From contig CAMNRH010000026.1 of the NCBI GenBank assembly GCA_946552115.1, forward strand, positions 1-39,264: a stretch of DNA of 39,264 nucleotides, written 5' to 3'. The notes under the pieces were generated by a model that did not search any database, was not told the DNA's origin, and saw nothing but the letters and a program-made list of their open reading frames with translations. A program made the position numbers and the translations under genes. This document shows positions 24,731-33,142 of this stretch, in pieces. Positions within the stretch are counted from its first letter, which is position 1; each line of letters begins with the position of its first letter. Origin of the DNA: an uncultured Lachnospiraceae bacterium (GTDB lineage Bacteria; Bacillota; Clostridia; Lachnospirales; Lachnospiraceae).

Positions 24731-25576
24731 ATGGCAGGGACTCTATATTTATGTGCAACTCCAATTGGAAACCTGGAGGATATGACATTTCGCGCGGTTC
24801 GTGTACTTAAAGAGGCAGATTTGATTGCGGCGGAGGATACACGGAATAGTATGAAGCTGTTAAATTATTTTGAAATTAAAACGCCGATGACCAGTTATCA
24901 TGAATATAATAAGATTGAAAAGGGACAAAAGCTTGTGGAGCGCCTGCTTGGCGGAGAGAGTATTGCGCTTATTACAGATGCGGGTACGCCGGGAATCTCA
25001 GACCCGGGGGAGGAGCTGGTCAGGATGTGCCGGAATGCGGAAATTACCGTGACGGCTGTCCCGGGAGCGGCGGCGTGTGTAACGGCGCTTACCATATCGG
25101 GGCTTTCTACAAGGAGATTTGCATTTGAGGCCTTTCTTCCTTCGGATAAAAGGGAGCGGCAGGAGGTGCTTAAGGAGCTTAAAAACGAGACAAGAACCAT
25201 TGTGCTGTATGAGGCTCCGCACAGACTCCTGAAAACATTAAGGCTTCTGTTGGAGACGCTTGGCGACAGAGAGATGCGTGTATGCCGGGAGCTGACAAAG
25301 GTGCATGAGACGGTATTTGCCTCGACGCTTTCAGAAGCTGTTTCTTATTATAAAGAAACGCCTCCGAAAGGGGAGTGTGTGCTTGTGATTGCCGGGAAAA
25401 GCAGGAAAGAAATCCGGGATGAGGCGGCCGCTGCGTGGGAGACAATGAGTATCAGCGAACATATGGCGTATTACGAAAGCCTGGGAACAGAACGAAAGGA
25501 AGCAATGAAGTGTGTGGCAAGAGACCGCGGAATCGGCAAACGGGAGGTTTATCAGTCGTTTCTTCACGGAGAATAG
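24731..25576 (+). CDS. rsmI: 16S rRNA (cytidine-1402-2'-O)-methyltransferase
   Basis: Methylates the ribose of C1402 in the ribosomal P site. 281 residues, tetrapyrrole-methylase fold. Motifs: LYLCATPIGNLEDMTFRAVRVL, AAEDTRNSMKLL, ALITDAGTPGISDPGEELV, VTAVPGAAACVTAL, LYEAPHRLLKTL and REMRVCRELTKVHE. TTGGAGGAG lies before the ATG. It ends the holB-ricT-trmN6-rsmI run. No clear terminator was seen after it. Confidence 0.96.
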   Translation: MAGTLYLCATPIGNLEDMTFRAVRVLKEADLIAAEDTRNSMKLLNYFEIKTPMTSYHEYNKIEKGQKLVERLLGGESIALITDAGTPGISDPGEELVRMCRNAEITVTAVPGAAACVTALTISGLSTRRFAFEAFLPSDKRERQEVLKELKNETRTIVLYEAPHRLLKTLRLLLETLGDREMRVCRELTKVHETVFASTLSEAVSYYKETPPKGECVLVIAGKSRKEIRDEAAAAWETMSISEHMAYYESLGTERKEAMKCVARDRGIGKREVYQSFLHGE

Positions 25577-25739
25577 CGGCGCCGGATAGTAAATTGTTCA
25601 ATTTGTATAAATTTTTTTTGAAAGATTGTTCAACTTGGGCATACCCGGAAATGAACTTTTTCTATATACTCTTTATCAGGACGTGGAAAACGTTACGGAA
25701 AAAATCAGTAAGTAAATTAATTTTAGGAGGGAACTTAAA

Positions 25740-26852
25740 ATGGCAAGTTTATCTTTAAAACACATTCAGAAAAAATATCCAAATGGATTTGAAGCAGTTA
25801 AAGACTTCAATCTGGAAATCGCTGACAAAGAATTTATCATCTTCGTAGGACCTTCAGGATGCGGTAAATCTACAACACTTCGTATGGTTGCCGGTCTTGA
25901 GGATATTTCCTCGGGTGAATTATATATCGGTGACAAGCTGGTTAATGATGTTGAGCCTAAGGACAGAGATATTGCGATGGTATTCCAGAACTACGCTCTG
26001 TATCCGCATATGACAGTATATGATAACATGGCGTTCGGTCTTAAGTTAAGAAAAGTACCGAAAGATGAGATTGATAAGATGGTTCGCGAGGCAGCAAGAA
26101 TTCTTGATTTGGAAGCTCTGTTAGACCGTAAGCCGAAAGCTCTTTCCGGTGGTCAGAGACAGCGTGTCGCTATGGGACGTGCAATTGTTCGTAGCCCGAA
26201 AGTATTCCTTATGGATGAGCCTCTTTCAAACCTGGATGCTAAACTTCGTGGACAGATGCGTGTTGAGATTTCCAGATTACATCAGAGACTCGGAACGACA
26301 ATCATCTACGTAACACATGATCAGACAGAGGCTATGACACTTGGTACAAGAATCGTAGTTATGAATGCAGGTATCGTTCAGCAGGTAGATACTCCTCAGA
26401 CATTATATGACCGTCCGTGTAACCTGTTCGTAGCAGGATTCATCGGATCACCGCAGATGAACTTTGTTGATGCAACATGTAAGGTAAAAGGAAATGATGT
26501 ATATCTTGTAGCCGGTCCTTCAGAGATTAAGCTTGCACCGGACAAAGCTAAGAAGCTTATCGATGGCAAATATGACGGAAAAACTGTTATTCTTGGTATT
26601 CGTCCTGAGGATGTACACGATGAGCCTGATTTCCTCGCTAAGTCTCCGGAGACTGTAATCGAAGCTAAGATTCGTGTATACGAGATGCTTGGTGCAGAGG
26701 TATTCTTATACTTTGATTATGAAGGCGCAAGTATGACGGCAAGAGTTGAGCCTACAACAAAGGCAAGAACAGGCGATACCGTTAAGTTTGCTCTTGATGC
26801 TAACAAGATTCATGTATTTGATAAAGAAACAGAGAAAACAATTACGAACTAG
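25740..26852 (+). CDS. ugpC: Sugar ABC transporter ATPase, UgpC/MsmX/MalK type
   Basis: 370 residues. The N-terminal ABC domain has Walker A GPSGCGKST, Q-loop MVFQNYALYPHMTVYDN, signature ALSGGQRQRVAMGRAIV, Walker B VFLMDEPLSNLDAKLR and the H-loop YVTHDQTEAMTL. The C-terminal TOBE/MalK-like domain has GIRPEDVHDE. No permease or binding protein is nearby, which fits MsmX-like ATPases that energise several sugar importers from a distance. Codon choice differs from neighbours (CGT and AGA dominate for Arg, CGG and AGG are rare or absent), suggesting high expression. TTAGGAGGG precedes the ATG. A GGGGACGG palindrome starts 10 bases after the stop. Confidence 0.93.
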   Translation: MASLSLKHIQKKYPNGFEAVKDFNLEIADKEFIIFVGPSGCGKSTTLRMVAGLEDISSGELYIGDKLVNDVEPKDRDIAMVFQNYALYPHMTVYDNMAFGLKLRKVPKDEIDKMVREAARILDLEALLDRKPKALSGGQRQRVAMGRAIVRSPKVFLMDEPLSNLDAKLRGQMRVEISRLHQRLGTTIIYVTHDQTEAMTLGTRIVVMNAGIVQQVDTPQTLYDRPCNLFVAGFIGSPQMNFVDATCKVKGNDVYLVAGPSEIKLAPDKAKKLIDGKYDGKTVILGIRPEDVHDEPDFLAKSPETVIEAKIRVYEMLGAEVFLYFDYEGASMTARVEPTTKARTGDTVKFALDANKIHVFDKETEKTITN

Positions 26853-26861
26853 TTTATTAGC

Positions 26862-26894
26862 GGGGACGGGGTTTTTTTAGAAAAACCCCGTCCC
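26862..26894 (+). repeat. GGGGACGG palindrome, copy 2
   Basis: Core GGGGACGGGG, a T-run, TAG, then AAAAACCCCGTCCC; 9 bases separate it from the ugpC stop codon. It is identical over its core to copies 3-5. The right flank reads TACTTGACA, similar to the flanks of copies 1 and 3, and contains the likely -35 of the metG leader promoter. It could form a 14-bp hairpin in the ugpC mRNA but has no following T-run. Confidence 0.85.
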
Positions 26895-26897
26895 TAC

Positions 26898-26927
26898 TTG
26901 ACATTTTCCGTTTGGTTATGCTACCAT
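26898..26927 (+). promoter_or_regulatory. Promoter of the metG T-box transcript
   Basis: TTGACA (26898-26903), an 18-base spacer and TACCAT (26922-26927) preceded by TGC, an extended -10. Transcription would start near 26934, just before T-box stem I. The -35 lies in the flank of palindrome copy 2. Confidence 0.55.
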
Positions 26928-26949
26928 TCATACCATAAGCGAATATGTA

Positions 26950-27264
26950 AACGCGGTGATGAAGAGAGTACGTTTGTTAAAGTTTTACAGAGAATTCCCG
27001 TGCCGTAATGGACGGCAATGCTGAGAGGGATGAATGGAAGCAGACGGAAGATGGCTTCTGAGCGGTGCATGTGAACAGTAAAAATATACAGTATGATATT
27101 TTTCTGCAAGCATGCAAAGGGACCGCCCTTTACAGCGGAGGGTGTTGATTTGACACCTGCTAAGGCTCTTTGCTGTGAGGCGGGAGTGAATGGAAGTGGT
27201 AACACGGGTCTGCTCGTCTTCTTTGATTTTCCGGAAAGGAAATATATCAAAGGAGACTTTTTTT
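26950..27264 (+). ncRNA. T-box riboswitch upstream of metG, probably tRNA-Met specific
   Basis: The roughly 490-base gap before metG holds T-box landmarks in order: AAGAGAGTACG (AGTA of the specifier loop), ACAGAGA and GCTGAGAGGG of stem I, a probable specifier ATG at 27069-27071 followed by TGAAC, a middle hairpin (GGTGTTGATTTGACACC, about 27140-27156), the T-box sequence GTGGTAACACGGGT...CTCGTCT (about 27196-27219), and an intrinsic terminator. In such leaders uncharged tRNA pairs with the specifier and T-box bulge and switches terminator to antiterminator. A Met specifier matches the downstream methionyl-tRNA synthetase gene. The exact specifier is inferred by eye. Confidence 0.82.
27216..27264 (+). 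terminator. T-box terminator of metG
   Basis: Arms 27216-27227 and 27246-27257 form a 12-bp stem with one G-U pair around an 18-base loop, followed by seven T (27258-27264). It overlaps the 3' end of the T-box sequence, as expected for the competing terminator form. Confidence 0.85.
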
Positions 27265-27342
27265 GTGGGAGGAAATGTTTCGCAGCGCTTTGCGGATTGA
27301 CCTGTTGTTAGTATTAATCGGAAGTTAAGGAGAGGATGCAGT

Positions 27343-29253
27343 ATGGAGAAACAGAAGTATTATATTACAACGGCGATTACCTATACGTCGGGGAAGCCTC
27401 ATATCGGGAATACGTATGAAATTATATTGGCGGATGCGATTGCAAGGTATAAGAGAAATCAGGGCTATGATGTATTTTTTCAAACCGGAACTGATGAGCA
27501 CGGACAGAAAATTGAGATTAAGGCAGAGGAGGCCGGGACTACGCCTAAGGCGTTTGTAGACAGTGTCGCAGGGGAGATTCAGCGTATCTGGGATTTGATG
27601 AATACGTCTTATGATAAATTTATCCGGACAACGGATGATTATCATGAGAAGCAGGTACAGAAGATTTTTAAGAAATTGTATGAGCAGGGCGATATTTATA
27701 AGGGCTCATATGAAGGGCTTTACTGTACGCCGTGCGAATCTTTCTGGACGGAATCGCAGCTTGTGGATGGAAAATGCCCGGACTGCGGGCGTGAGGTCAA
27801 GCCGGCGAAAGAGGAGGCATATTTCTTCAAAATGAGTAAATATGCGGATCGCCTGATTGAACATATTCATACGCATCCGGAATTCATTCAGCCGGTATCC
27901 CGGAAAAATGAGATGATGAATAATTTCCTTTTACCAGGGCTTCAGGATTTATGCGTGTCAAGAACTTCGTTCAAATGGGGAATTCCGGTGGATTTTGATG
28001 ACAGACATGTTGTGTATGTCTGGCTGGATGCGCTGACAAACTATATTACGGGAATCGGATACGAGTGCGACGGTGAGAGTACAGAGCAGTTCCGGAAAAA
28101 TTGGCCGGCGGATTTGCATTTGATAGGGAAAGATATTATTCGTTTTCATACAATTTACTGGCCAATCTTTTTGATGGCGCTCGGCCTGCCGCTGCCGAAG
28201 CAGATATTCGGACATCCGTGGCTTTTGCAGGGAGACGGGAAAATGAGTAAATCTAAGGGAAACGTTCTCTACGCAGATGAGCTGGTAGATTTCTTTGGTG
28301 TGGACGCAGTAAGATATTTTGTCCTTCATGAGATGCCGTTTGACAATGACGGAACGATTACGTGGGAGCTGATGGTAGAACGTATGAACTCCGACCTTGC
28401 GAATACGTTGGGAAATCTTGTAAACAGAACGATTTCCATGACAAATAAGTATTTCGGCGGCGCCGTATCTGATAAGGGTGTTTCAGAGGCTGTAGATGCG
28501 GAGCTTAAAGCGGTAGTAGAAAATACGCCGGTAACGGTTGCGGATAAGATGGATGGATTTCGCGTGTCAGATGCGCTGACAGAAATATTCAATCTGTTTA
28601 AACGCTGTAATAAGTATATCGACGAGACAATGCCGTGGGCGCTGGCAAAGGATGAGGGGAAGAAGGACCGTCTGGAAACAGTGCTCTACAATCTTCAGGA
28701 GAGCATTAAGGCCGGGGCAAGACTTTTGGAGCCATTTATGCCGGAGACGTCAGAGAAAATTCTTGCGCAGATTGGCGACGGAAAGGTGACGGAAAAACCG
28801 GAAATCCTGTTTGCACGGCTGGATATAACAGAGGTAATGAAAAAAGTGGAGGAACTGCATCCGCGGGTGGAAGAGAAGGCGGAGGAAGCCGAAACAGATG
28901 AGCCGGTTATAGATATAGAAGCAAAACCGGAGATTACTTTTGAGGAATTCGGCAAAATGCAGTTTCAGGTAGGCGAGATTATTGCCTGCGAGGAGGTAAA
29001 AAAATCAAAGAAGCTGTTGTGCTCACAGGTAAAAATCGGAAGTCAGGTAAAGCAGATCGTATCCGGAATTAAAGCATATTATAAACCGGAGGAAATGGTA
29101 GGAAAGAAAGTTATGGTGCTTGTCAATTTGAAGCCTGCGAAGCTTGCAGGAGTGTTGTCTGAGGGAATGCTTCTGTGCGCGGAGGACGCGGACGGAAATC
29201 TGGCACTCGTGACACCGGAGAAAGAAATGCCGGCGGGGGCGGAAATTTGTTAA
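27343..29253 (+). CDS. metG: Methionyl-tRNA synthetase
   Basis: 636 residues. Class I signature GKPHIGNTYE (about 17-26), a zinc knuckle CTPCESFW...CPDCG (about 128-148), KMSKSKGN (about 299-306), an anticodon-binding helical domain, an acidic linker (VEEKAEEAETDEP) and a C-terminal tRNA-binding EMAP/Trbp domain (FGKMQFQVGEIIACEEVKKSKKLL). That order and length are normal for Firmicutes MetRS. AAGGAGAGG precedes the ATG. It is controlled by the upstream T-box. A palindromic repeat begins 3 bases after its stop. Confidence 0.97.
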   Translation: MEKQKYYITTAITYTSGKPHIGNTYEIILADAIARYKRNQGYDVFFQTGTDEHGQKIEIKAEEAGTTPKAFVDSVAGEIQRIWDLMNTSYDKFIRTTDDYHEKQVQKIFKKLYEQGDIYKGSYEGLYCTPCESFWTESQLVDGKCPDCGREVKPAKEEAYFFKMSKYADRLIEHIHTHPEFIQPVSRKNEMMNNFLLPGLQDLCVSRTSFKWGIPVDFDDRHVVYVWLDALTNYITGIGYECDGESTEQFRKNWPADLHLIGKDIIRFHTIYWPIFLMALGLPLPKQIFGHPWLLQGDGKMSKSKGNVLYADELVDFFGVDAVRYFVLHEMPFDNDGTITWELMVERMNSDLANTLGNLVNRTISMTNKYFGGAVSDKGVSEAVDAELKAVVENTPVTVADKMDGFRVSDALTEIFNLFKRCNKYIDETMPWALAKDEGKKDRLETVLYNLQESIKAGARLLEPFMPETSEKILAQIGDGKVTEKPEILFARLDITEVMKKVEELHPRVEEKAEEAETDEPVIDIEAKPEITFEEFGKMQFQVGEIIACEEVKKSKKLLCSQVKIGSQVKQIVSGIKAYYKPEEMVGKKVMVLVNLKPAKLAGVLSEGMLLCAEDADGNLALVTPEKEMPAGAEIC

Positions 29254-29255
29254 TT

Positions 29256-29310
29256 GGGGACGGGGTTTTTTTAGAAAAACCCCGTCCCGGATTGAAAAAA
29301 CCCTGTCCCT
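29256..29310 (+). repeat. GGGGACGG palindrome, copy 3
   Basis: Core 29256-29288 is the same as copy 2 and starts 2 bases after the metG stop. The right flank carries a second unit (GATTGAAAAAACCCTGTCCCT, to 29310), related to the CCCTGTCCCT beside copy 1 and, inverted, beside copy 4. It lies between metG and ddh. Confidence 0.85.
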
Positions 29311-29343
29311 TTTTGAGGCAGGAAGAAAGTGAGGCAAATCATT

Positions 29344-30330
29344 ATGGAGAAAATCAGAATTGGTATTGTAGGATATGGCAACATTGGGCGCGGTGCGGAG
29401 CGTTCGATTATGCGAAATGAGGATATGGAGCTTAAGGCTGTTTTTACGAGACGGGCTCCTGCTTTGGTGCAGGTTGAGACAGAAGGCGTACCGGTCAGGC
29501 ATATGGATGATTTACTTTCCATGAAAGATGAAATTGATGTTATGGTTTTATGTGGCGGCTCGGCGACAGATTTACCTGTGATAGGGCCGCAGCTTGCAGC
29601 GAATTTTAATACGATTGACAGCTTTGATACGCATGCAAAGATTCCGGAGTATTTTGCGAATATGGATAAGGCAGCGAAAGCAGGCGGAAATGTCAGCATT
29701 ATTTCTGTAGGATGGGATCCGGGGATGTTTTCGCTCAATCGTTTATATGCGGAAGCTATTTTGCCGCAGGGCAGTACGTATACGTTTTGGGGTAAGGGTG
29801 TGAGTCAGGGACATTCGGATGCAATTCGCCGGATAAAGGGAGTAAAAAATGCGATCCAGTATACGGTGCCGGTCGATGAGGCGGTTAATCGTGTGCGAAG
29901 CGGCTGTGAGCCTGAGCTTATGACGAGAGATAAGCATCTGAGAGAGTGTTTTGTTGTGCCGGAGGATGGCGCGGATTTGAAAGTCATTGAAGAGGAAATC
30001 AAGACAATGCCGAATTATTTTGACGAATATGATACAACGGTAACATTTATTTCAGAGGAGGAGCTTAAGAGAGAGCACAGCAGAATGCCGCACGGCGGAT
30101 TTGTAATTCGAAGCGGTGAGACGGGAAAAGAGGGAAATAAGCATATTATGGAATATTCATTGAAGCTTGATTCCAATCCGGAATTTACTGCAAGTGTGTT
30201 GATTTGTTATGCGAGAGCCGCTTACAGGCTGTCGAAGGCCGGTGAAAAAGGTGCAAGAAGTGTATTTGATATTGCGCCGGGCCTTTTATCGGTGAAAACG
30301 TCGGAAGAATTAAGGAAAGAAATGCTGTAG
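29344..30330 (+). CDS. ddh: meso-Diaminopimelate D-dehydrogenase
   Basis: NADPH-dependent enzyme of the one-step lysine/DAP branch, converting tetrahydrodipicolinate and ammonia to meso-DAP for peptidoglycan and lysine. 328 residues, normal length. Motifs: IRIGIVGYGNIGRGAERSI (Rossmann), VLCGGSATDLP, SFDTHAKIPEYF, SVGWDPGMFSLNRLYAEA, GKGVSQGHSDAIRRIKGVKNAIQYT and HMEYSLKLDSNPEFTASVL-like HIMEYSLKLDSN. ATG 29344 has AAGTGAGG upstream; a GTG at 29329 is possible. Palindromes lie on both sides of the gene. Confidence 0.95.
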   Translation: MEKIRIGIVGYGNIGRGAERSIMRNEDMELKAVFTRRAPALVQVETEGVPVRHMDDLLSMKDEIDVMVLCGGSATDLPVIGPQLAANFNTIDSFDTHAKIPEYFANMDKAAKAGGNVSIISVGWDPGMFSLNRLYAEAILPQGSTYTFWGKGVSQGHSDAIRRIKGVKNAIQYTVPVDEAVNRVRSGCEPELMTRDKHLRECFVVPEDGADLKVIEEEIKTMPNYFDEYDTTVTFISEEELKREHSRMPHGGFVIRSGETGKEGNKHIMEYSLKLDSNPEFTASVLICYARAAYRLSKAGEKGARSVFDIAPGLLSVKTSEELRKEML

Positions 30331-30385
30331 AGGGACAGGGTAAAATCAGTTGGGGACGGGGTTTTTTTAGAAAAACCCCGTCCCC
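30331..30385 (+). repeat. GGGGACGG palindrome, copy 4
   Basis: Core 30352-30385 follows the ddh stop by about 20 bases. The left flank AGGGACAGGG (30331-30340) is the inverse of the CCCTGTCCCT unit seen to the right of copies 1 and 3. The core ends directly at the AAAGGAGG ribosome site of tatD, so hairpin formation in a read-through transcript would sit against that site. Confidence 0.85.
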
Positions 30386-30399
30386 AAAGGAGGTAATAT

Positions 30400-31167
30400 A
30401 TGATTTTTGATACGCATGCGCATTATGATGATAAGCAGTTTGATGAAGACCGGGACGAGCTGTTGAATTCTATGGCGGCTATGGGCGTGAATACGATTGT
30501 TAATGTAGGAGCTTCTTTTAAGGGCTGTCGGAGAGCGCTTGAGCTTGCCGAAAAATATCCGTTTATGTATGCCGCAGTCGGGATTCATCCGGATGAGGCC
30601 GGGTTTTTGAATGAAGATACCTTTGCAGAGCTGAAAGGATGGTGCAGGGGTGATAAGGTCGTGGCAGTGGGCGAAATCGGCCTGGATTATTACTGGGATA
30701 CGGAACCCCGTGATTTACAGAAAAAATGGTTTGTCCGCCAGCTTGAGCTGGCGCGGGAAATGGGGCTTCCGGTCAACATTCACAGCAGGGATGCCGCAGA
30801 GGATACCTTTCGGATTATAAAAGAGCATGCAGAGGGTATTCCGGGAATTATTCATTGCTTTTCCGGTTCCAGAGAGCTGGCATCGGAATATGTGAAGCTG
30901 GGTTTTTATATTGGCGTCGGCGGCGTGGTTACCTTTAAGAACGGAAAGAAGCTTAAACAGGTTGTGAAAGAGATTTCTCTTTCGAATATTGTGCTGGAGA
31001 CAGACTGCCCGTATTTGGCGCCGGAGCCATACCGGGGGAAGAGAAATCATTCGGGCTATATAAAATATATTGCTCAGGAGGTGGCAGGGCTTAAAGGGAT
31101 AACATATGAGGAAGTTATAGAGGAAACAGAAAAAAATGCCAGAGCGGTATATGGTTTAAAAAGTTAA
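30400..31167 (+). CDS. tatD: TatD family metal-dependent DNase
   Basis: 255 residues, TIM-barrel metal hydrolase. Metal-binding motifs: FDTHAHYDD (His-x-His), AVGEIGLDYYWD (Glu), PVNIHSRDAAEDTF (His), GIIHCFSGS (His) and LETDCPYLAPEPYRGKRNHS (Asp). TatD proteins are 3'-5' DNases linked to DNA repair and quality control. AAAGGAGG is 6 bases before the ATG and abuts palindrome copy 4. In many Firmicutes metG, tatD and rsmA are close together; here ddh, the flagellin and a zinc-ribbon gene are interspersed. Confidence 0.95.
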   Translation: MIFDTHAHYDDKQFDEDRDELLNSMAAMGVNTIVNVGASFKGCRRALELAEKYPFMYAAVGIHPDEAGFLNEDTFAELKGWCRGDKVVAVGEIGLDYYWDTEPRDLQKKWFVRQLELAREMGLPVNIHSRDAAEDTFRIIKEHAEGIPGIIHCFSGSRELASEYVKLGFYIGVGGVVTFKNGKKLKQVVKEISLSNIVLETDCPYLAPEPYRGKRNHSGYIKYIAQEVAGLKGITYEEVIEETEKNARAVYGLKS

Positions 31168-31179
31168 CAGTAGTAAGCT

Positions 31180-31206
31180 TAATATATAGTGTAAACAAGC
31201 CGATAT
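31180..31206 (+). promoter_or_regulatory. Sigma-D (sigma-28) flagellar promoter
   Basis: TAAT (31180-31183), 15 bases, then GCCGATAT (31199-31206). The consensus is TAAA-N15-GCCGATAA, so one -35 base and the last -10 base differ. It lies 37 bases upstream of the flagellinolysin ATG, consistent with late-class flagellar control. Confidence 0.7.
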
Positions 31207-31242
31207 ATTAATTAATACTATATATAAACAAGGAGGCCCTCT

Positions 31243-33120
31243 ATGAGGATTCAGCATAACATTACGTCTCTGAATGTTCACAGGAATTTGAGTGGAAATA
31301 ATTCAGCGATTGCTAAAAACTTAGAGAAGCTTAGCTCAGGATATAAAATTAATCGTGCCGGAGATGATGCGGCAGGGCTTGCTGTGTCTGAAAAAATGAG
31401 GGCTCAGATTACCGGTTTAAATCAGGCGAAGCAAAATGCCGAGGATGGCATATCCCTGGTGCAGACTGTAGAAGGCGCAGTGACAGAGGTCCATGCCATG
31501 CTTAATCGTATGATAGAGCTGTCGGTGCAGTCTGCAAACGGTACATATTCCGAAGAGGAACGTGTCATGATGAACGAGGAGGTCCGGCATATAAAGGAGG
31601 AAATAACCCGAATCGGAAAAACCACGACATTTAACAGTATCCGTCTCTTTCCTGGCGGGGATGCGGATGGAGCGATGGAGGGAGCGGCGACCTATCATTT
31701 AACGCTGGATTTGACAAATCGAACCTGCGAGGTCGATTATATAGGCGGGGCGGGTGCTGTTTCGGCGGGCGGCGCAGGCAGAGCTGTCAGCGGACATGAA
31801 GCGCTTGCGGATAAGATTGCGACGGAATTTTTCCCCAACGCGATTGATCAGATTTTTCAGGCATTTCCGGCATTGAAGAACGAAGTCGGCAGTGATAAGA
31901 TTGGAATGGAGCTGCATGTGAGAAATATCGACGGCCGTGATGGTATGCTGGCTTACGCGCAGTTTTCTTTTTATAAAGACGGCAGGCCGTTTGGTATGCA
32001 GATTCGGGTGGACGCCGCAGATTTTTCTGATGCGTCGATAGAAGACGGAAGCCCGGATGCGGCTAAGCTGGAATCTACAATTGCCCATGAGCTGATGCAT
32101 TCTGTCATGCAATATACAATGACCGACGGTATGAGCGGACGGGGCGGCGCTGAAAAGTTTCCCGAATGGTTTACAGAGGGAACCGCACAGCTTGCAGGCG
32201 GAGGTTTTCCGACGAATTGGAATGCGGGATTGGAGCAGATTGCCAATCAGCTTTCGGGTGCGGGCGATACCTCTCAGGATGCAGCAGTGGCAAATTATCT
32301 GAAAAGCTACAGTGTAGCCGGGAGGCCTTATGGTCACGGCTATCTTGCCAGTGCCTATATTGGTTATCTGGCAAATGGAGGCGGCGCAGTTACAGGACCG
32401 GGTATCGCAGCCGGTATGAATAAAATATTTGATGAGATTATAAACAATAATCTTTCATTATATGACGCGATATCCAAGCATACCGGTGGAAAGATTAATA
32501 GCCTGGCTGATATGGAGCGGCTGTTTAGTCAGGGAGATGCGGATCTGGTTCAGTTTGTACGAAGCCTTTCTTTTGAATCTAAAGATGGCGCAGGCTCTGT
32601 CATTACGCCGTCCTTAAATGTTGGAGGAGCGTCTATTATCGGCGATAGTGTGACAGGGGAGCAGGCATTTCATGTGGTGGATAAGGCTGTTATTCCGCCG
32701 GGTGAGATGGTAAGTGCAGCGGGACTTCAGCTAATGGTCGGAGTTGATAATGACAAAAATAATCTCATTAATGTTGAGCTGTTTCAAATGGATTCCGATA
32801 TGCTTGGCCTTACAGGGACGAATGTATTAGGACAGGAGGATGCTCGTCTTGCAATCGAAGAGGTCAATACGGCAATTGACAAGGTAAGCTTTTTGCGGGG
32901 CTATTACGGCGCTCTCCAGAATCGTCTGGAGCATACGGTTTCCAATCTTGGGAATGTGGTGGAAAATTTGACGGCGGCGGAATCGCGTATCCGTGATACG
33001 GATATGGCTAAAACAATGATGGAATATGTTCGCAATCAAATTCTGATACAGAGCAGCCAGGCTATGCTTGCACAGGCAAATCAGCTGCCGAACTCTGTTC
33101 TTCAGCTTTTGAATACATAG
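31243..33120 (+). CDS. Flagellinolysin: flagellin with an inserted zinc metallopeptidase
   Basis: 625 residues. N-terminal flagellin D0/D1 (about 1-137: MRIQHNITSLNVHRNL ... SSGYKINRAGDDAAGLAVSEKMR ... TTTFNSIRLF) and C-terminal D1/D0 (about 525-625: LAIEEVNTAIDKVSFLRGYYGALQNRLEHTV ... QANQLPNSVLQLL) flank a hypervariable region of about 385 residues. That region holds HELMH at 282-286 with Glu312 in FTEGTAQLAGG, a gluzincin-type HExxH...E site. Flagellinolysins are a described family, giving filaments surface protease activity. AAGGAGG precedes the ATG and a sigma-D promoter lies upstream. No other flagellar gene is in the window. The insert also contains a Gly-rich stretch (165-180). Confidence 0.93.
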   Translation: MRIQHNITSLNVHRNLSGNNSAIAKNLEKLSSGYKINRAGDDAAGLAVSEKMRAQITGLNQAKQNAEDGISLVQTVEGAVTEVHAMLNRMIELSVQSANGTYSEEERVMMNEEVRHIKEEITRIGKTTTFNSIRLFPGGDADGAMEGAATYHLTLDLTNRTCEVDYIGGAGAVSAGGAGRAVSGHEALADKIATEFFPNAIDQIFQAFPALKNEVGSDKIGMELHVRNIDGRDGMLAYAQFSFYKDGRPFGMQIRVDAADFSDASIEDGSPDAAKLESTIAHELMHSVMQYTMTDGMSGRGGAEKFPEWFTEGTAQLAGGGFPTNWNAGLEQIANQLSGAGDTSQDAAVANYLKSYSVAGRPYGHGYLASAYIGYLANGGGAVTGPGIAAGMNKIFDEIINNNLSLYDAISKHTGGKINSLADMERLFSQGDADLVQFVRSLSFESKDGAGSVITPSLNVGGASIIGDSVTGEQAFHVVDKAVIPPGEMVSAAGLQLMVGVDNDKNNLINVELFQMDSDMLGLTGTNVLGQEDARLAIEEVNTAIDKVSFLRGYYGALQNRLEHTVSNLGNVVENLTAAESRIRDTDMAKTMMEYVRNQILIQSSQAMLAQANQLPNSVLQLLNT

Positions 33121-33142
33121 AAACATAAAAAGGGAGACCAAT

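Noticed and set aside
25684-25697. cre-like catabolite control site before ugpC
   Set aside because: Only about 10 of 14 positions fit, and the right half lacks the conserved CA. Too weak to list as a feature.
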